NCBI GenBank assembly: GCA_020725465.1
Contig: DYEY01000003.1
Location: 1-64,000 of the forward strand
Source: Dethiobacter sp.
GTDB taxonomy: Bacteria; Bacillota; Dethiobacteria; Dethiobacterales; Dethiobacteraceae
DNA length: 64,000 nt
Reading direction: 5' to 3'
Each line of letters starts with the position of its first letter. The first letter of the stretch is position 1. The notes beneath the pieces were generated by a model that saw nothing but the letters and a program-made list of their open reading frames with translations, ran no database searches and was not told the origin of the DNA. The position numbers and the translations under genes were made by a program. This document shows, one piece after another, positions 17,482 to 25,700 of the stretch.

Positions 17482-17517
17482 CGATATAATTATATCGCTC
17501 GCCGATATACTTGTCAA
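17482..17517 (-). promoter_or_regulatory. consensus promoter overlapped by palindromic operator, padR operon
   Basis: On the minus strand TTGACA (17517-17512), a 17-base spacer and TATAAT (17494-17489) match the sigma-A consensus exactly. CGATATAATTATATCG (17482-17497) is a perfect 16-base palindrome covering the -10, and TATATCG-5-CGATATA (17491-17509) adds a second inverted repeat in the spacer. This is the layout of a repressor-controlled promoter; PadR is the likely ligand. Confidence 0.75.
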
Positions 17518-17660
17518 TCTTGTTTTTATAGCAAAAGTGATTAACTGGCATTGATTATTTTGTTTAGGATATGTTTAATTATGGTCAGTGGGCCTTCCTT
17601 AGTATAATAATTAATTACAGGAATAAGCGGTAATGATGGCCTCGAAACAAGGAGGAATCA

Positions 17661-18458
17661 ATGGTGAGGAAATATCCGTTTTGGAAACCGTTTTTTGTCT
17701 TGTTCCTGTCAGGAATGATCGGAGTATTGTCCCTGGTGTTTATCACCGTGCCTCAGCTTGATAATATCAGGGTAACGCTACCTGATTTGGCGGAGCTGCC
17801 GGTACCCTTACTGGTCATGATCCTGCTGCTGCAGCCTGCTGTGCTGCTGCTGATAGCAAGCGCTATAGGCTGTCTCCTTGCCCCACGGTTAGATCTTGTT
17901 TCGCTTCTCTACGAAAGAGCAGCTTATGGAACACCGGTACTGCCGCGGTTAAAACCGCAACTGAAACTTGCTCTGGTCCTTGGCCTGATATTAGCTGTGG
18001 TTATCATGGCTCTTGACTGGGCTTTTTTGCCTTTTCTGGGGGAAGAAATCAGTGCCATTGAAACCCAGGGGTTTAACCTTCTTGCCCTGTTGGTTATGGG
18101 CATGTTTTACGGTGGTATTACTGAAGAGCTGTTGCTGCGCTGGGGTTTTATGTCCATCCTGGTATGGTTGGGATGGTTGCTGCTGCGACGTTCCGGTGAC
18201 AGCCCCCCCGCCGGATTGGTTTGGGTGGCAATCTTTATCGCGTCCATTGTCTTTGGGATCGGTCATCTGCCGGCAATGGCGGCAATGGTACCGCTTACCG
18301 CAATAATAGCTATCCGGACAATTGTACTTAATTCCATCGCCGGGATTGTTTTTGGCTGGCTGTATTGGCGCCGCAGCCTGGAGGCAGCCATGGTGTCTCA
18401 TGCCTTTGTTCATGTGGGTTTCTTTATTATACGGCTTTTTTCTTTGGCTTTTAACTGA
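17661..18458 (+). CDS. CPBP-family intramembrane metalloprotease homologue
   Basis: 265 aa membrane protein with about seven spans. The Abi/CPBP motifs are present: EELLLRWGF (EExxxR motif, about 155-163), FGIGHLPA (about 198) and HAFVHVGFF near the C-terminus. AGGAGG precedes ATG 17661. Eukaryotic relatives (Rce1) process prenylated proteins; bacterial members are linked to bacteriocin self-immunity or unknown roles. A second CPBP gene follows after 50 bp. Confidence 0.8.
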   Translation: MVRKYPFWKPFFVLFLSGMIGVLSLVFITVPQLDNIRVTLPDLAELPVPLLVMILLLQPAVLLLIASAIGCLLAPRLDLVSLLYERAAYGTPVLPRLKPQLKLALVLGLILAVVIMALDWAFLPFLGEEISAIETQGFNLLALLVMGMFYGGITEELLLRWGFMSILVWLGWLLLRRSGDSPPAGLVWVAIFIASIVFGIGHLPAMAAMVPLTAIIAIRTIVLNSIAGIVFGWLYWRRSLEAAMVSHAFVHVGFFIIRLFSLAFN

Positions 18459-18508
18459 CACTGCAGCGAAGTGTTTTTTTAAGAGAAAAAAAACGAAAGG
18501 AGCCAAAA

Positions 18509-19228
18509 ATGAATAAGGTTTTTAAAAACATCCACTGGGTTTTATTTTTGGCGGTGTTGCTTTTGGGTGTACCCAGACTGGCCGGTGTTGTTGCAGGTCT
18601 TTTAAATTATCAGGCCATTGACCCGGATGGAGCATATGCCTGGCTTTCAGTGCACCATATTGTGCAGGCGCTTATTTTCCTTATCATTATTTTTTTGTTA
18701 AACAGGGTTAAACCGCTGGATTATGGCTTTGGCTGGGGTAATAAGAAAGTCGGCAAAGAATATGTGTTAAGATTCGCACTCTTTTTTGGTATTTATACGG
18801 CGGGCTCTTTTTTTACAGTGATTTTGAGCAGGTCATTTCAGTTTTTCCCCTATCCTCTCACTGCCACCAATATCATCGGGCAGCTGGGGTTCCAGCTCTT
18901 GCTGACTGGCCCATCGGAAGAGCTTATCTTCCGGGCGTTTGCGCTGACGATGCTGGCCCTGTTCATTCAGGGCAGGGTGCTGAAAGGAAAAGTAAGCGCT
19001 GCAAATCTTATCGCGGCAATTATTTTTGGTCTGGCGCACGTTGGTTTTTCTTTCTCGCCATTTGAACTGAGATATAGCCCTGTGCAGGTCTTGTACGCCA
19101 TTGGCCTGGGATTGTTTTACGGTGATTGTTATGAGAAAAGCGGCAGTATGTACTACCCGATGATTATGCACAGTTACACCAATGTTTTAATGGTGGGCGT
19201 TCAGGTTATTGTGTCATTTTTAATATAG
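18509..19228 (+). CDS. second CPBP-family intramembrane metalloprotease homologue
   Basis: 239 aa, about six spans. Motif 1 SEELIFRAF (about 138-146) and motif 2 FGLAHVGF (about 178-185) are conserved, with YPMIMHSYTNVL near the C-terminus as the third. GAAAGGAG precedes ATG 18509. It differs substantially from its upstream neighbour, so this is not a simple recent duplication. Function unknown. Confidence 0.8.
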   Translation: MNKVFKNIHWVLFLAVLLLGVPRLAGVVAGLLNYQAIDPDGAYAWLSVHHIVQALIFLIIIFLLNRVKPLDYGFGWGNKKVGKEYVLRFALFFGIYTAGSFFTVILSRSFQFFPYPLTATNIIGQLGFQLLLTGPSEELIFRAFALTMLALFIQGRVLKGKVSAANLIAAIIFGLAHVGFSFSPFELRYSPVQVLYAIGLGLFYGDCYEKSGSMYYPMIMHSYTNVLMVGVQVIVSFLI

Positions 19229-19256
19229 AGTCCGGGTATACCCCGGAACTTGATAA

Positions 19257-19291
19257 GTTAAACAGCCATCCGGGCCGGATGGCTGTTTAAC
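19257..19291. repeat. 17-bp perfect inverted repeat after the CPBP genes
   Basis: Left arm 19257-19273, single central G 19274, right arm 19275-19291 exactly complementary (arms begin GTTAAACAGCC). No T-run on either side. It probably acts as a transcript-end hairpin for the CPBP operon; a protein-binding site is an alternative. Confidence 0.55.
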
Positions 19292-19395
19292 TGAGGGCCG
19301 AACTCCTTAGAAAAGGCGTGGTAAATATTGATGGCAACATTCCTGTCCGGGAGGTTTTTGCCAAGACATTGGGAGAGGTGGTGTACAGATTACGG

Positions 19396-19424
19396 TTGAC
19401 GTACCTACTTATTTCATTTATACT
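19396..19424 (+). promoter_or_regulatory. promoter of the dodecin gene
   Basis: TTGACG 19396-19401, a 17-base spacer and TATACT 19419-19424, 39 bases before the start codon. Confidence 0.65.
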
Positions 19425-19462
19425 TAAGTTATCAGAAAATTCCAAAAAAAGGAGGTGTGTTC

Positions 19463-19669
19463 ATGGAAAGCGTATACAAGGTAATTGAAATCATCGGGGT
19501 CAGTGACGAGTCATGGGAAGCCGCGGCTAAGACTGCGGTACAAACTGCCTCAAGGACAATTAAAGACCTGCGTGTGGCGGAAGTAAAAGAACTTGACATG
19601 AAACTCGAGGACGAAAAAATCGTTTTCCGGGCAAAACTAAAGGTTTCGTTCAAGTATATCAAAGAGTAG
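19463..19669 (+). CDS. dodecin family flavin-binding protein
   Basis: 68 aa with the dodecin fold: short strand VYKVIEIIGVS, a long helix SWEAAAKTAVQTASRTIKDL and two strands ending KVSFKYIKE. Dodecins form hollow dodecamers that store or buffer riboflavin/FMN, or CoA in some lineages. The Trp in SDESWEAA is at the flavin-stacking position. GGAGG at 19451-19455, 7 bases before ATG 19463, sets the start. Monocistronic, with its own promoter and terminator. Confidence 0.85.
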   Translation: MESVYKVIEIIGVSDESWEAAAKTAVQTASRTIKDLRVAEVKELDMKLEDEKIVFRAKLKVSFKYIKE

Positions 19670-19684
19670 GACATGCCTATACTT

Positions 19685-19718
19685 AGCCATGGGAGCGTAA
19701 TGCTTCCGTGGTTTTTTT
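19685..19718 (+). terminator. intrinsic terminator after dodecin
   Basis: CCATGGGAGC 19687-19696, loop GTAAT, GCTTCCGTGG 19702-19711 (with G-U pairs), then seven T. Confidence 0.75.
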
Positions 19719-19798
19719 ATTATTATTAAATCTGGAATATAATCGGCCCGGTGTTGGGAAAACTATAGCCGCAAATCCATATGAAAGGGGTTTTGATA

Positions 19799-19984
19799 TT
19801 GGCTCAGATTAACCAGCAGGAGTTGGAAAATCTGCGGCACCTGATCGGCTCCCATGACACCGGGGCCAAAAAGCTGGAAGAGTACGCGCAGCAGTGCAAT
19901 GACCCGGAATTCCAGCAGATGTTCCAGCAGTCGGCCAGCAGGGCCAGGCAGACCAAACAAAAATTAATGCAGTTTTTGAACTGA
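19799..19984 (+). CDS. small helical protein, probable spore-coat associated
   Basis: 61 aa, Gln- and helix-rich (AQINQQELENLRHLIGSH at the start, MFQQSASRARQTKQ at the end). TTG 19799 is preferred over ATG 19781, as GAAAGGGG at 19783-19790 is the ribosome site. A TATAAT at 19738-19743 could serve as the -10. It precedes a CotF-type gene by 13 bp, so both are likely coat or ferritin-like helical bundle proteins of sporulation. No firm family call. Confidence 0.65.
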   Translation: MAQINQQELENLRHLIGSHDTGAKKLEEYAQQCNDPEFQQMFQQSASRARQTKQKLMQFLN

Positions 19985-19997
19985 AGGAGGATTAAGT

Positions 19998-20243
19998 ATG
20001 CAGGATAAAGACATGGTGAGCGACGTCCTGTCCCAGGTAAACGCCAGCCTTACCAACTATGCCATGGCCATAGCCCAGGCCGCCAACCCCCAGCTACGGC
20101 AGACCCTGCAGCAAATCCGGGATGCCGATGAGCAGTTCCAGTTCCAGCTGGCCCAAAAGGCCACACAGAAGGGTTTTTACCAGCCGGCCAAGCAGGCAGA
20201 CCAGACATCGATTCAGCAGTACAGGAGCCAGTTGGGCCAGTAA
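19998..20243 (+). CDS. CotF-family spore coat protein
   Basis: 81 aa. DKDMVSDVLSQVNASLTNYAMAI and ANPQLRQTLQQIRD followed by KGFYQPAKQADQ match the small Coat F domain proteins of Clostridia, which build a four-helix ferritin-like unit and are deposited in the coat. AGGAGG 11 bases before ATG. In an operon with the preceding helical protein. Confidence 0.75.
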   Translation: MQDKDMVSDVLSQVNASLTNYAMAIAQAANPQLRQTLQQIRDADEQFQFQLAQKATQKGFYQPAKQADQTSIQQYRSQLGQ

Positions 20244-20266
20244 GCATCAGGAACAAGGTATTACAT

Positions 20267-20302
20267 CAAATGACATGCGGCAATCCTGCCGCATGTCATT
20301 TG
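20267..20302. terminator. strong hairpin after the coat genes (possible terminator)
   Basis: 16-bp perfect stem, 20267-20282 with 20287-20302, loop ATCC. T content after it is low (TTTGG then TTCC), so termination may be Rho-assisted or the hairpin may stabilise the mRNA end. Confidence 0.5.
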
Positions 20303-20397
20303 GTTCCAGATATTGTTTAAGGTAATTTAACTTGCATGGGAAGTTGTTGTCCTATATATTGGGGTCAGATAATGGGTGGGTGAGGGGTGCCGGTGAC

Positions 20398-21188
20398 ATG
20401 CGTCTTAGGTTAATTGTAATATTGGTGATTATTTCGGTTATACTGGCAGGCTGCACCGGCAGGGGCGTCAAAGGGAGAGCGGCGCGAAACTGGATGTTGC
20501 TGAGGAGAGGCAAAACGGCAGTGAAGGCGATGCAATTGCCGCACCCCGGGAGAGTAATGTTATAACCGGGGCGTTGCCGGCTCCCGGTGCCACGGACGCG
20601 CTTCTCTTTGTGGACGGGGACGGCAGGCTGGTACATAAAAACAATAAAGACAACAGTGTCAGTGTGGTTTTGGCGGGCAATTTCTTTATTGAAAGTTTTG
20701 CTGTAAACGAGAAGGAACAACTGGTCGCTGCTGTAGCCCATTTCAAAGATCCGGATGATGCCAGGTTCCTGTTGTACAATGCCGCGACGGGGGAACTGAC
20801 GGTTATCGGTGATCACGCCATTGTGGGCCTGGTTTCCTGGTCGCCCGGCGGGAGATACCTGGTTCTGGACCGGGGGACGTATGTCTGGAGAGGTATTGAA
20901 ATATATGACGTTGCGACCGGAATACCAAGGCCGGTTGAGGTGGGAATCTGGGCCACCTATATCTGGTCGCCGGACGGAAACAGGCTGCTTGATAACCTGT
21001 CCGGGCTTATCAGGGTGGAATCGGAGGCGAAGTATTTCACCTCACCCGGTGCAGGCACCATTGTCTGGGCAGAAGGATTTTTCTTGGAGAAGGCTCCGGC
21101 GGGCACGGTGGTTAAGATAATACTGTCGGAGGTGCTGCGGGACCGCCTGGGGTTAAGCAGCGGAGAAATAACGGTGAAGGTAAAATAA
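20398..21188 (+). pseudogene. frameshifted lipoprotein with beta-propeller-like repeats
   Basis: ATG 20398, with GAGGGG upstream, opens a classic lipoprotein signal (LIVILVIISVILAGC, lipobox LAGC). The frame then drifts into basic, unlikely sequence and stops at 20565. The next frame is open from at least 20433 through 21188 and continues plausibly (linker, then about 200 residues with WSPGGRYLVLDRG and WSPDGNRLL, TolB/WD40-like blade motifs). Joining them needs a one-base shift near 20460-20490. It may be a natural mutation, a sequencing error, or two separately translated parts; no canonical slippery site is seen. Confidence 0.65.
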
Positions 21189-21271
21189 GCGGGCAGGGAA
21201 AAAGGGTAATGGCTGGTTTTTATAGAAATGATTCCCGAAGGGGTTGGAGCGCTTCTTCCGGGATAGTATCT

Positions 21272-21296
21272 GAACCCTGCATTGGCGGGGTTTTTT
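21272..21296 (+). terminator. intrinsic terminator after the lipoprotein gene
   Basis: AACCCTGC, loop ATTG, GCGGGGTT, then TTTT, directly before the thioesterase gene. Confidence 0.7.
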
Positions 21297-21325
21297 GGTT
21301 ACATTAACGAAGGGTAGGGGCAAAA

Positions 21326-21751
21326 ATGAGAGGATTTGATAACACGGATGCGCCTGACAGGGTCAGTGAAATAAAAAAGAAGTATACTGATGATACATTT
21401 CCGTATGGCTTGGGTATCAGGCTTATGGAAGCCGGCCCGGGTTATGCCGGGGTGGAGCTGGTTATTAAAGAGGATATGCTGAACCTGCACGGTACGGCCC
21501 ATGGAGGGGTTATTTTTACCCTGGCGGACACCGCTTTCGGGCTTGCTGCCAATACACGGGGGACCGCGGTTGCCCTGCAGGCAAGTATCAATTATATCAG
21601 AGCGGTAAAGCCCGGTACCAGACTGGTTGCCACGGCGCGGGAAGAATATCTGACCAGGAAAACAGGTATTTATAATATTACCGTCCAGGATGAAGAAGGG
21701 GATACCATCGCCCTTTTCAGGGGGGTAGTTTACCGGAAGGGCGGCAGTTGA
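21326..21751 (+). CDS. PaaI-type hotdog-fold thioesterase
   Basis: 141 aa hotdog protein. MLNLHGTAHGGVIFTLADTAFGLAAN (about 51-76) holds the HGG motif and the helix-end acidic residue (Asp in LADT) typical of PaaI/YdiI aryl- or acyl-CoA thioesterases. ATG follows GAAGGGTAGGGG. It ends 8 bp before the HAD gene, so the two are probably cotranscribed. Substrate not predictable; phenylacetyl-CoA or another CoA ester is likely. Confidence 0.8.
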   Translation: MRGFDNTDAPDRVSEIKKKYTDDTFPYGLGIRLMEAGPGYAGVELVIKEDMLNLHGTAHGGVIFTLADTAFGLAANTRGTAVALQASINYIRAVKPGTRLVATAREEYLTRKTGIYNITVQDEEGDTIALFRGVVYRKGGS

Positions 21752-21759
21752 GGGATACA

Positions 21760-22410
21760 ATGATAAAGCATATTATCTTTGATTTTGACGGTACTATTGC
21801 GGATTCGGGTGAAATCGGCCTGCAGATAATCAACGACCTGGCGGAGAAGTATCACTACAGGCAGTTTACCATGGCTGAAGTGCGGGAAATGAACAAAATA
21901 CCGGTTAAGGAGAGGCTGAAAAAAACCGGGGTGCCCCTGTATAAAATACCACAGATTTCGGTTGAAGCGCTGGTCAGGTACCGGCTGCTCATGCATTCAC
22001 TGCAGGCCTATGCCGGCATCAGGGAAATGATTCACGCCTTGAAGGACGAGGGGCTGTACCTGGCCATAATATCCAGCAATTCGTTGGAAAACATCAAAGA
22101 TTTTCTGCTGAGTAACGATCTGGACCTTTTTGACAGGGTGGTTTCGGCCAGGAATTTCTTTGGCAAGCATTGGTCCATCGCCAGGTACCTGAAAGAGGCT
22201 GGGTTGACCGCGGATGAAGTCATATACGTGGGCGATGAACTGCGGGATATTGAGGCCTGTAAAAAAACAGGTGTGAAGATAATTGCGGTGTCGTGGGGGT
22301 TTGATTGCCGCGAATTGCTGCAAAGCGGCGTCCCGGATTACCTGGCGGATAAGCCGGGTGAGATTGTACCGATTATTAAAAGCATCATCGCCCGTGAGGG
22401 GAAAAGTTAA
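21760..22410 (+). CDS. HAD-superfamily phosphatase (phosphoglycolate phosphatase-like)
   Basis: 216 aa. Motif I DFDGTIADSG at residues 9-18 gives the nucleophile and acid Asp, motif II is IISSNS (Ser near 105), the motif III Lys lies in the region after SARNFFGKH, and motif IV YVGDELRDIE supplies the metal Asp residues. The helical cap after motif I is that of subclass I phosphoglycolate/beta-phosphoglucomutase types. ATG 21760 is chosen with GAGGG before it; the TTG at 21748 overlaps the previous stop. Confidence 0.8.
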   Translation: MIKHIIFDFDGTIADSGEIGLQIINDLAEKYHYRQFTMAEVREMNKIPVKERLKKTGVPLYKIPQISVEALVRYRLLMHSLQAYAGIREMIHALKDEGLYLAIISSNSLENIKDFLLSNDLDLFDRVVSARNFFGKHWSIARYLKEAGLTADEVIYVGDELRDIEACKKTGVKIIAVSWGFDCRELLQSGVPDYLADKPGEIVPIIKSIIAREGKS

Positions 22411-22497
22411 ACAGCTGTGCCGGCATTTTGCACGGGTACTTGCCTGCTGCTGGTAAAAAAGTGCTGCCCTGTGCATATAATAAAACAGCTTTTTTTT
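22411..22497 (+). terminator. possible extended terminator after the HAD gene
   Basis: AGCTGT just after the stop can pair with ACAGCT followed by eight T (ending near 22497), with an inner GCACGGG/CCCTGTGC stem. The loop is long, so this is tentative. From about 22498 to 22597 I see only AT-rich sequence that must hold the riboswitch promoter, without a clear consensus. Confidence 0.35.
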
Positions 22498-22597
22498 CAT
22501 TGCAGGCAATATTTAGCAGGTAAATACGGTATTTTGCAGAATATTAAAAATATATACCAACACCCGGGATATTAAAACTGGATATATGCGGATGAAA

Positions 22598-22795
22598 ATG
22601 GCGGGAGAAGGCCTTTAGGGGCCGCCGAAGGAGCAAGGCAGCGGTTTTAGGCAACCGGTGCGGAAACTCTCAGGTACCAGTACCGCCAGGGGACGCACCT
22701 CTGGAGAGGACCCGCTCCATGGCGGGCGCCGAAGGGGTAATTCCCGGTGAACCGGGAGCAATCTCTCAGGTATAGAGGACAGAGGATAAGCCTTT
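22598..22795 (+). ncRNA. tandem glycine riboswitch (gcvT leader)
   Basis: Two adjacent glycine aptamers. The first (about 22598-22708) has GGGAGA, GCCGCCGAAGGAGCAA and CTCTCAGGTACCAG followed by GGGGAC and CTCTGGAGAG; the second (about 22709-22795) has GCGCCGAAGGGGTAA and TCTCTCAGGTATAGAGGAC. These are the conserved bulge and P3 strings of the class. Its second aptamer runs into a terminator hairpin, so glycine should switch on the eight-gene operon by antitermination, as in B. subtilis gcvT. Confidence 0.93.
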
Positions 22796-22818
22796 CGGCT
22801 TTCCTCTGTTTTATTTTA
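22779..22818 (+). terminator. riboswitch-controlled terminator
   Basis: ACAGAGGA 22779-22786 pairs with TCCTCTGT 22802-22809, with an inner AAGCC/GGCTT stem and TTTTATTTT after. Its left arm lies at the 3' edge of aptamer II, so ligand-bound P1 would compete with it. Confidence 0.8.
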
Positions 22819-22840
22819 TCCGTGAGGAGGCGGTGAAGAA

Positions 22841-23971
22841 ATGACGGCCAGAAAGACACCTTTTTATACCTGGCATCTGGACCTGAAAGGCAAAATGGTG
22901 GATTTCGCCGGATGGGTCCTGCCGGTACAGTATGACGGCATCGTGGAGGAAGTACGGCGGGTCAGGGAGAGCGCCGGCATTTTTGATGTTTCCCACATGG
23001 GCGAAATACTGGTGGAAGGCAAAGGGGCCGCGGGTTTTTTGCAGAAAATGCTCACCAATGATGTGGCGGGGCTTAAAGAAGGGCAGATTAAGTACAGCCC
23101 CGTTTGTTACCCGGACGGCGGCACGGTGGATGACATCCTGGTTTACTGCTTTCACGGTGAAAAGTACCTGCTGGTGGTCAATGCCGTTAACACTGAGAAA
23201 GACTTTGCCTGGTTGGGCAAGCACTGCCCGGATGATGTGACGCTGCGGGACTTGTCGAAGGAGACGGCCCAGATTGCGCTGCAGGGCCCAAACAGCCTGG
23301 AGATCATGCTGGCACTGGCGGAAAAGAGGGTCGCATCTCTGAGGTACTATCATTTCCTGCCGGAAGTAGCGGTTGCCGGCATCAGGTGCCTGGTTTCCCG
23401 CACCGGGTATACCGGGGAGGACGGGTTTGAGATTTACTGTTCCTGGCAGGAAGCGAAGGAAGTCTGGGGAGAGTTATGGAGTGCCGGTCGGGAGAATGGA
23501 CTGGGTCTTGTACCGGCGGGCCTCGGCGCCCGGGATATTTTGCGGCTGGAGGCAGGTATGCCCCTGTACGGGCACGAGCTGTCCGAAAAGATTTCGCCGC
23601 TGTACGCCGGCCTTGGGCGGTATGTGTCCTTTGACAAGAGCATTGATTTTATTGGACGGGAGGCGCTGCTTAAACAAAAGGAGGAAGGGCTGCGGTTTAA
23701 GCTCTGCGGCCTGGTGATGGCGGAGCGGGGTATTGCGCGGGAAGGCTACACGGTGAGGTCAGGGGGGGCGGATATCGGCTGGGTGAGCAGCGGTTCCTGG
23801 TCACCCACGTTAGATGCGGCTGTCGCCCTTGCTTTTCTGTCACCGGGGTATGCAGCGGCAGGGACGCGGGTGGAAGTGGTGATCCGCGGCCGGGAATACG
23901 GTGCGGAGGTAGTAAAATTGCCTTTTTACAGGAGGGAAAAGCAATGGAATGGCAGATACCGGAAGGGTTAA
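22841..23971 (+). CDS. gcvT: glycine cleavage system T protein (aminomethyltransferase)
   Basis: 376 aa, T-protein transferring the aminomethyl carbon from lipoyl-GcvH to tetrahydrofolate with release of ammonia. The start KTPFYTWHLDLKGKMVDFAGWVLPVQYDG, the folate-site Asp in FTNDV-like LTNDVAGL, SRTGYTGEDGFEIYC and ARDILRLEAGMPLYGHEL are all family hallmarks. GAGGAGG precedes ATG. It overlaps gcvH by 28 bp and begins the riboswitch-controlled operon. Confidence 0.95.
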   Translation: MTARKTPFYTWHLDLKGKMVDFAGWVLPVQYDGIVEEVRRVRESAGIFDVSHMGEILVEGKGAAGFLQKMLTNDVAGLKEGQIKYSPVCYPDGGTVDDILVYCFHGEKYLLVVNAVNTEKDFAWLGKHCPDDVTLRDLSKETAQIALQGPNSLEIMLALAEKRVASLRYYHFLPEVAVAGIRCLVSRTGYTGEDGFEIYCSWQEAKEVWGELWSAGRENGLGLVPAGLGARDILRLEAGMPLYGHELSEKISPLYAGLGRYVSFDKSIDFIGREALLKQKEEGLRFKLCGLVMAERGIAREGYTVRSGGADIGWVSSGSWSPTLDAAVALAFLSPGYAAAGTRVEVVIRGREYGAEVVKLPFYRREKQWNGRYRKG

Positions 23972-24354
23972 AGTTTACCCGCAGGCACGAGTGGATACGT
24001 GAGGAAGGAGACAATACCGTCAGGGTCGGTGTTACCGACTATGCCCAGGATAAACTGGGGAGCATTGTTTTTGTAGAGCTGCCGGAAATCGGCAGGAAGC
24101 TAAGGGCCGGGCAGAGTATGGCGGTTATTGAGTCGGTGAAGGCGGTGGCTGATACCTATTCGCCGGTGGACGGAACGGTGGTGGAGGTGAACGAAGCGCT
24201 GCCGGACCAGCCGGAACTGCTGAACCAGGACCCATACGGAGAGGGCTGGATGGTCAGGCTGCAAACAGCGGAGGGCTGTGAAAAGGTGGAACTGCTTGAT
24301 CCCGGTGCTTATGCCGGGTGGATCCGGCAGCAGGAGGAGGAGGGAGAACAGTGA
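23944..24354 (+). CDS. gcvH: glycine cleavage system H protein
   Basis: 136 aa lipoyl carrier. The lipoyl domain is complete and the modified lysine is K66 in ESVKAVADTYSPVDG. The start (IPEGLKFTRRHEWI) is standard. It carries the aminomethyl group between the P and T proteins, and in LipM organisms GcvH is also the entry point of octanoate for lipoate synthesis, which fits the LipM-like gene downstream. AGGAGGG precedes ATG 23944, inside the end of gcvT. Confidence 0.96.
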   Translation: MEWQIPEGLKFTRRHEWIREEGDNTVRVGVTDYAQDKLGSIVFVELPEIGRKLRAGQSMAVIESVKAVADTYSPVDGTVVEVNEALPDQPELLNQDPYGEGWMVRLQTAEGCEKVELLDPGAYAGWIRQQEEEGEQ

Positions 24355-25700
24355 GCGGGCGGCATTATCTTCCACTCACTGACCGGGAAAGGGGGGAGAT
24401 GCTGGCGGCTATCGGCGCCAATTCGGTGGAAGACCTGTTTTCCGATGTTCCGGCTGCTGTCCGCCTGCAGAGAGAAATGTCACTACCTCCTCCCCTTGCC
24501 GAAGGGGAAGTGCTGCAACACTTAAAGAAGCTGGCGGCCAAAAACAGACACAGCGGCGACTGCGTTAGTTTCCTGGGCGGTGGTGTGTACGACCATTTTA
24601 TTCCCAGCGTGGTGAAGCATATCACCGGGAGGAGCGAGTTTTACACCTCTTATACCCCTTACCAGGCGGAAATCAGCCAGGGCGTACTGCAGGCCATTTT
24701 CGAGTACCAGACCATGATTTGTGAACTGACCGGGATGGAGGTGTCCAACGCCTCCCTCTACGACGGCGCTACCGCCCTGGCCGAAGGGGCCATAATGGCC
24801 TGCGGCGCCACCTGCCGCAGCCGGGTGCTGGTGTCCCGTACGGTCAACCCCTGGTACCGCCAGGTTTTGCGGACTTACATGGACAGCCGTGGCCTGGTGC
24901 TGGAGGAACTCCCCATGGCGGAGGGGCAGACCGATTTTGGCAGGTTGGAGGCGGCGCTGGGCGATGATGTGGCGGCCCTGATCCTGCAGCGACCTAATTT
25001 TTTCGGTCTGGTGGAGGATATGGCGGGTGTGGCCGACCTGCTCCACGCCAGGGGAGCGCTTTTAATCATGGGCGTGGATCCCCTTTCCCTACCCCTGCTG
25101 CAGGCGCCGGTCGAGTACGGCGCCGACATCGTGGCGGGTGAGGGGCAGTCTTTGGGTAGCCCGCAATCTTTCGGCGGGCCGCTGCTTGGCTTTTTTGCGG
25201 CCGGACAAAAGCTGATTCGACGTATGCCCGGGCGCATTGTGGGTGAAACGGTGGATAAGGAGGGCAACCGGGGTTTTGTACTGACGCTGCAGGCGCGGGA
25301 ACAGCATATCAGGCGGGAGAGGGCCACCTCCAACATCTGCTCCAACCAGGCGCTGAACGCCCTGGCTGCCGCTGTGTACCTGGCCTGCCTTGGTCCGGGC
25401 GGCCTCACCGAAGTGGCCACCCTTTGCCTGCAGAAGGCCGCTTACGCGCGGGAGCGCATCGCGTCGCTACCGGGGTACGAAGTCCCCTTCCCCGGCGTTT
25501 ACTTCCGGGAGTTTCCCGTCCGCATACCCGGCACGGCAGCGGAGCTTAACCGGGAACTGTTAAAGAACAATGTCCTGGGAGGGCTGGACCTCGCTCCTCA
25601 TTACCCGGAACTGGGCAATGCGGTGTTGCTAAGCGTGACTGAAAAACGGACCAGAGAAGAGATTGACCTGTTGGTCCGGCTGCTGGAGGGGTACAGATGA
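24351..25700 (+). CDS. gcvPA: glycine dehydrogenase (decarboxylating) subunit 1
   Basis: 449 aa N-terminal half of the split P protein. [56 protein letters not shown] and [19 protein letters not shown] are signature blocks. GTG 24351 overlaps the gcvH stop (GTGA) and is preceded by a GGAGGAGG tract; the longer reading from 24318 lies within gcvH. Pairs with GcvPB to decarboxylate glycine onto lipoyl-GcvH. Confidence 0.95.
   Translation: MSGRHYLPLTDRERGEMLAAIGANSVEDLFSDVPAAVRLQREMSLPPPLAEGEVLQHLKKLAAKNRHSGDCVSFLGGGVYDHFIPSVVKHITGRSEFYTSYTPYQAEISQGVLQAIFEYQTMICELTGMEVSNASLYDGATALAEGAIMACGATCRSRVLVSRTVNPWYRQVLRTYMDSRGLVLEELPMAEGQTDFGRLEAALGDDVAALILQRPNFFGLVEDMAGVADLLHARGALLIMGVDPLSLPLLQAPVEYGADIVAGEGQSLGSPQSFGGPLLGFFAAGQKLIRRMPGRIVGETVDKEGNRGFVLTLQAREQHIRRERATSNICSNQALNALAAAVYLACLGPGGLTEVATLCLQKAAYARERIASLPGYEVPFPGVYFREFPVRIPGTAAELNRELLKNNVLGGLDLAPHYPELGNAVLLSVTEKRTREEIDLLVRLLEGYR

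Noticed and set aside
19305-19440. Open stretch before dodecin reading GVVNIDGNIPVREVFAKTL
   Set aside because: It looks slightly protein-like but has no convincing start or family match and runs into the dodecin promoter; too short to call a pseudogene.
20460-20490. Programmed -1 frameshift in the lipoprotein gene
   Set aside because: No canonical X XXY YYZ slippery heptamer in the zero frame and no clear downstream pseudoknot; mutation or sequence error is simpler.
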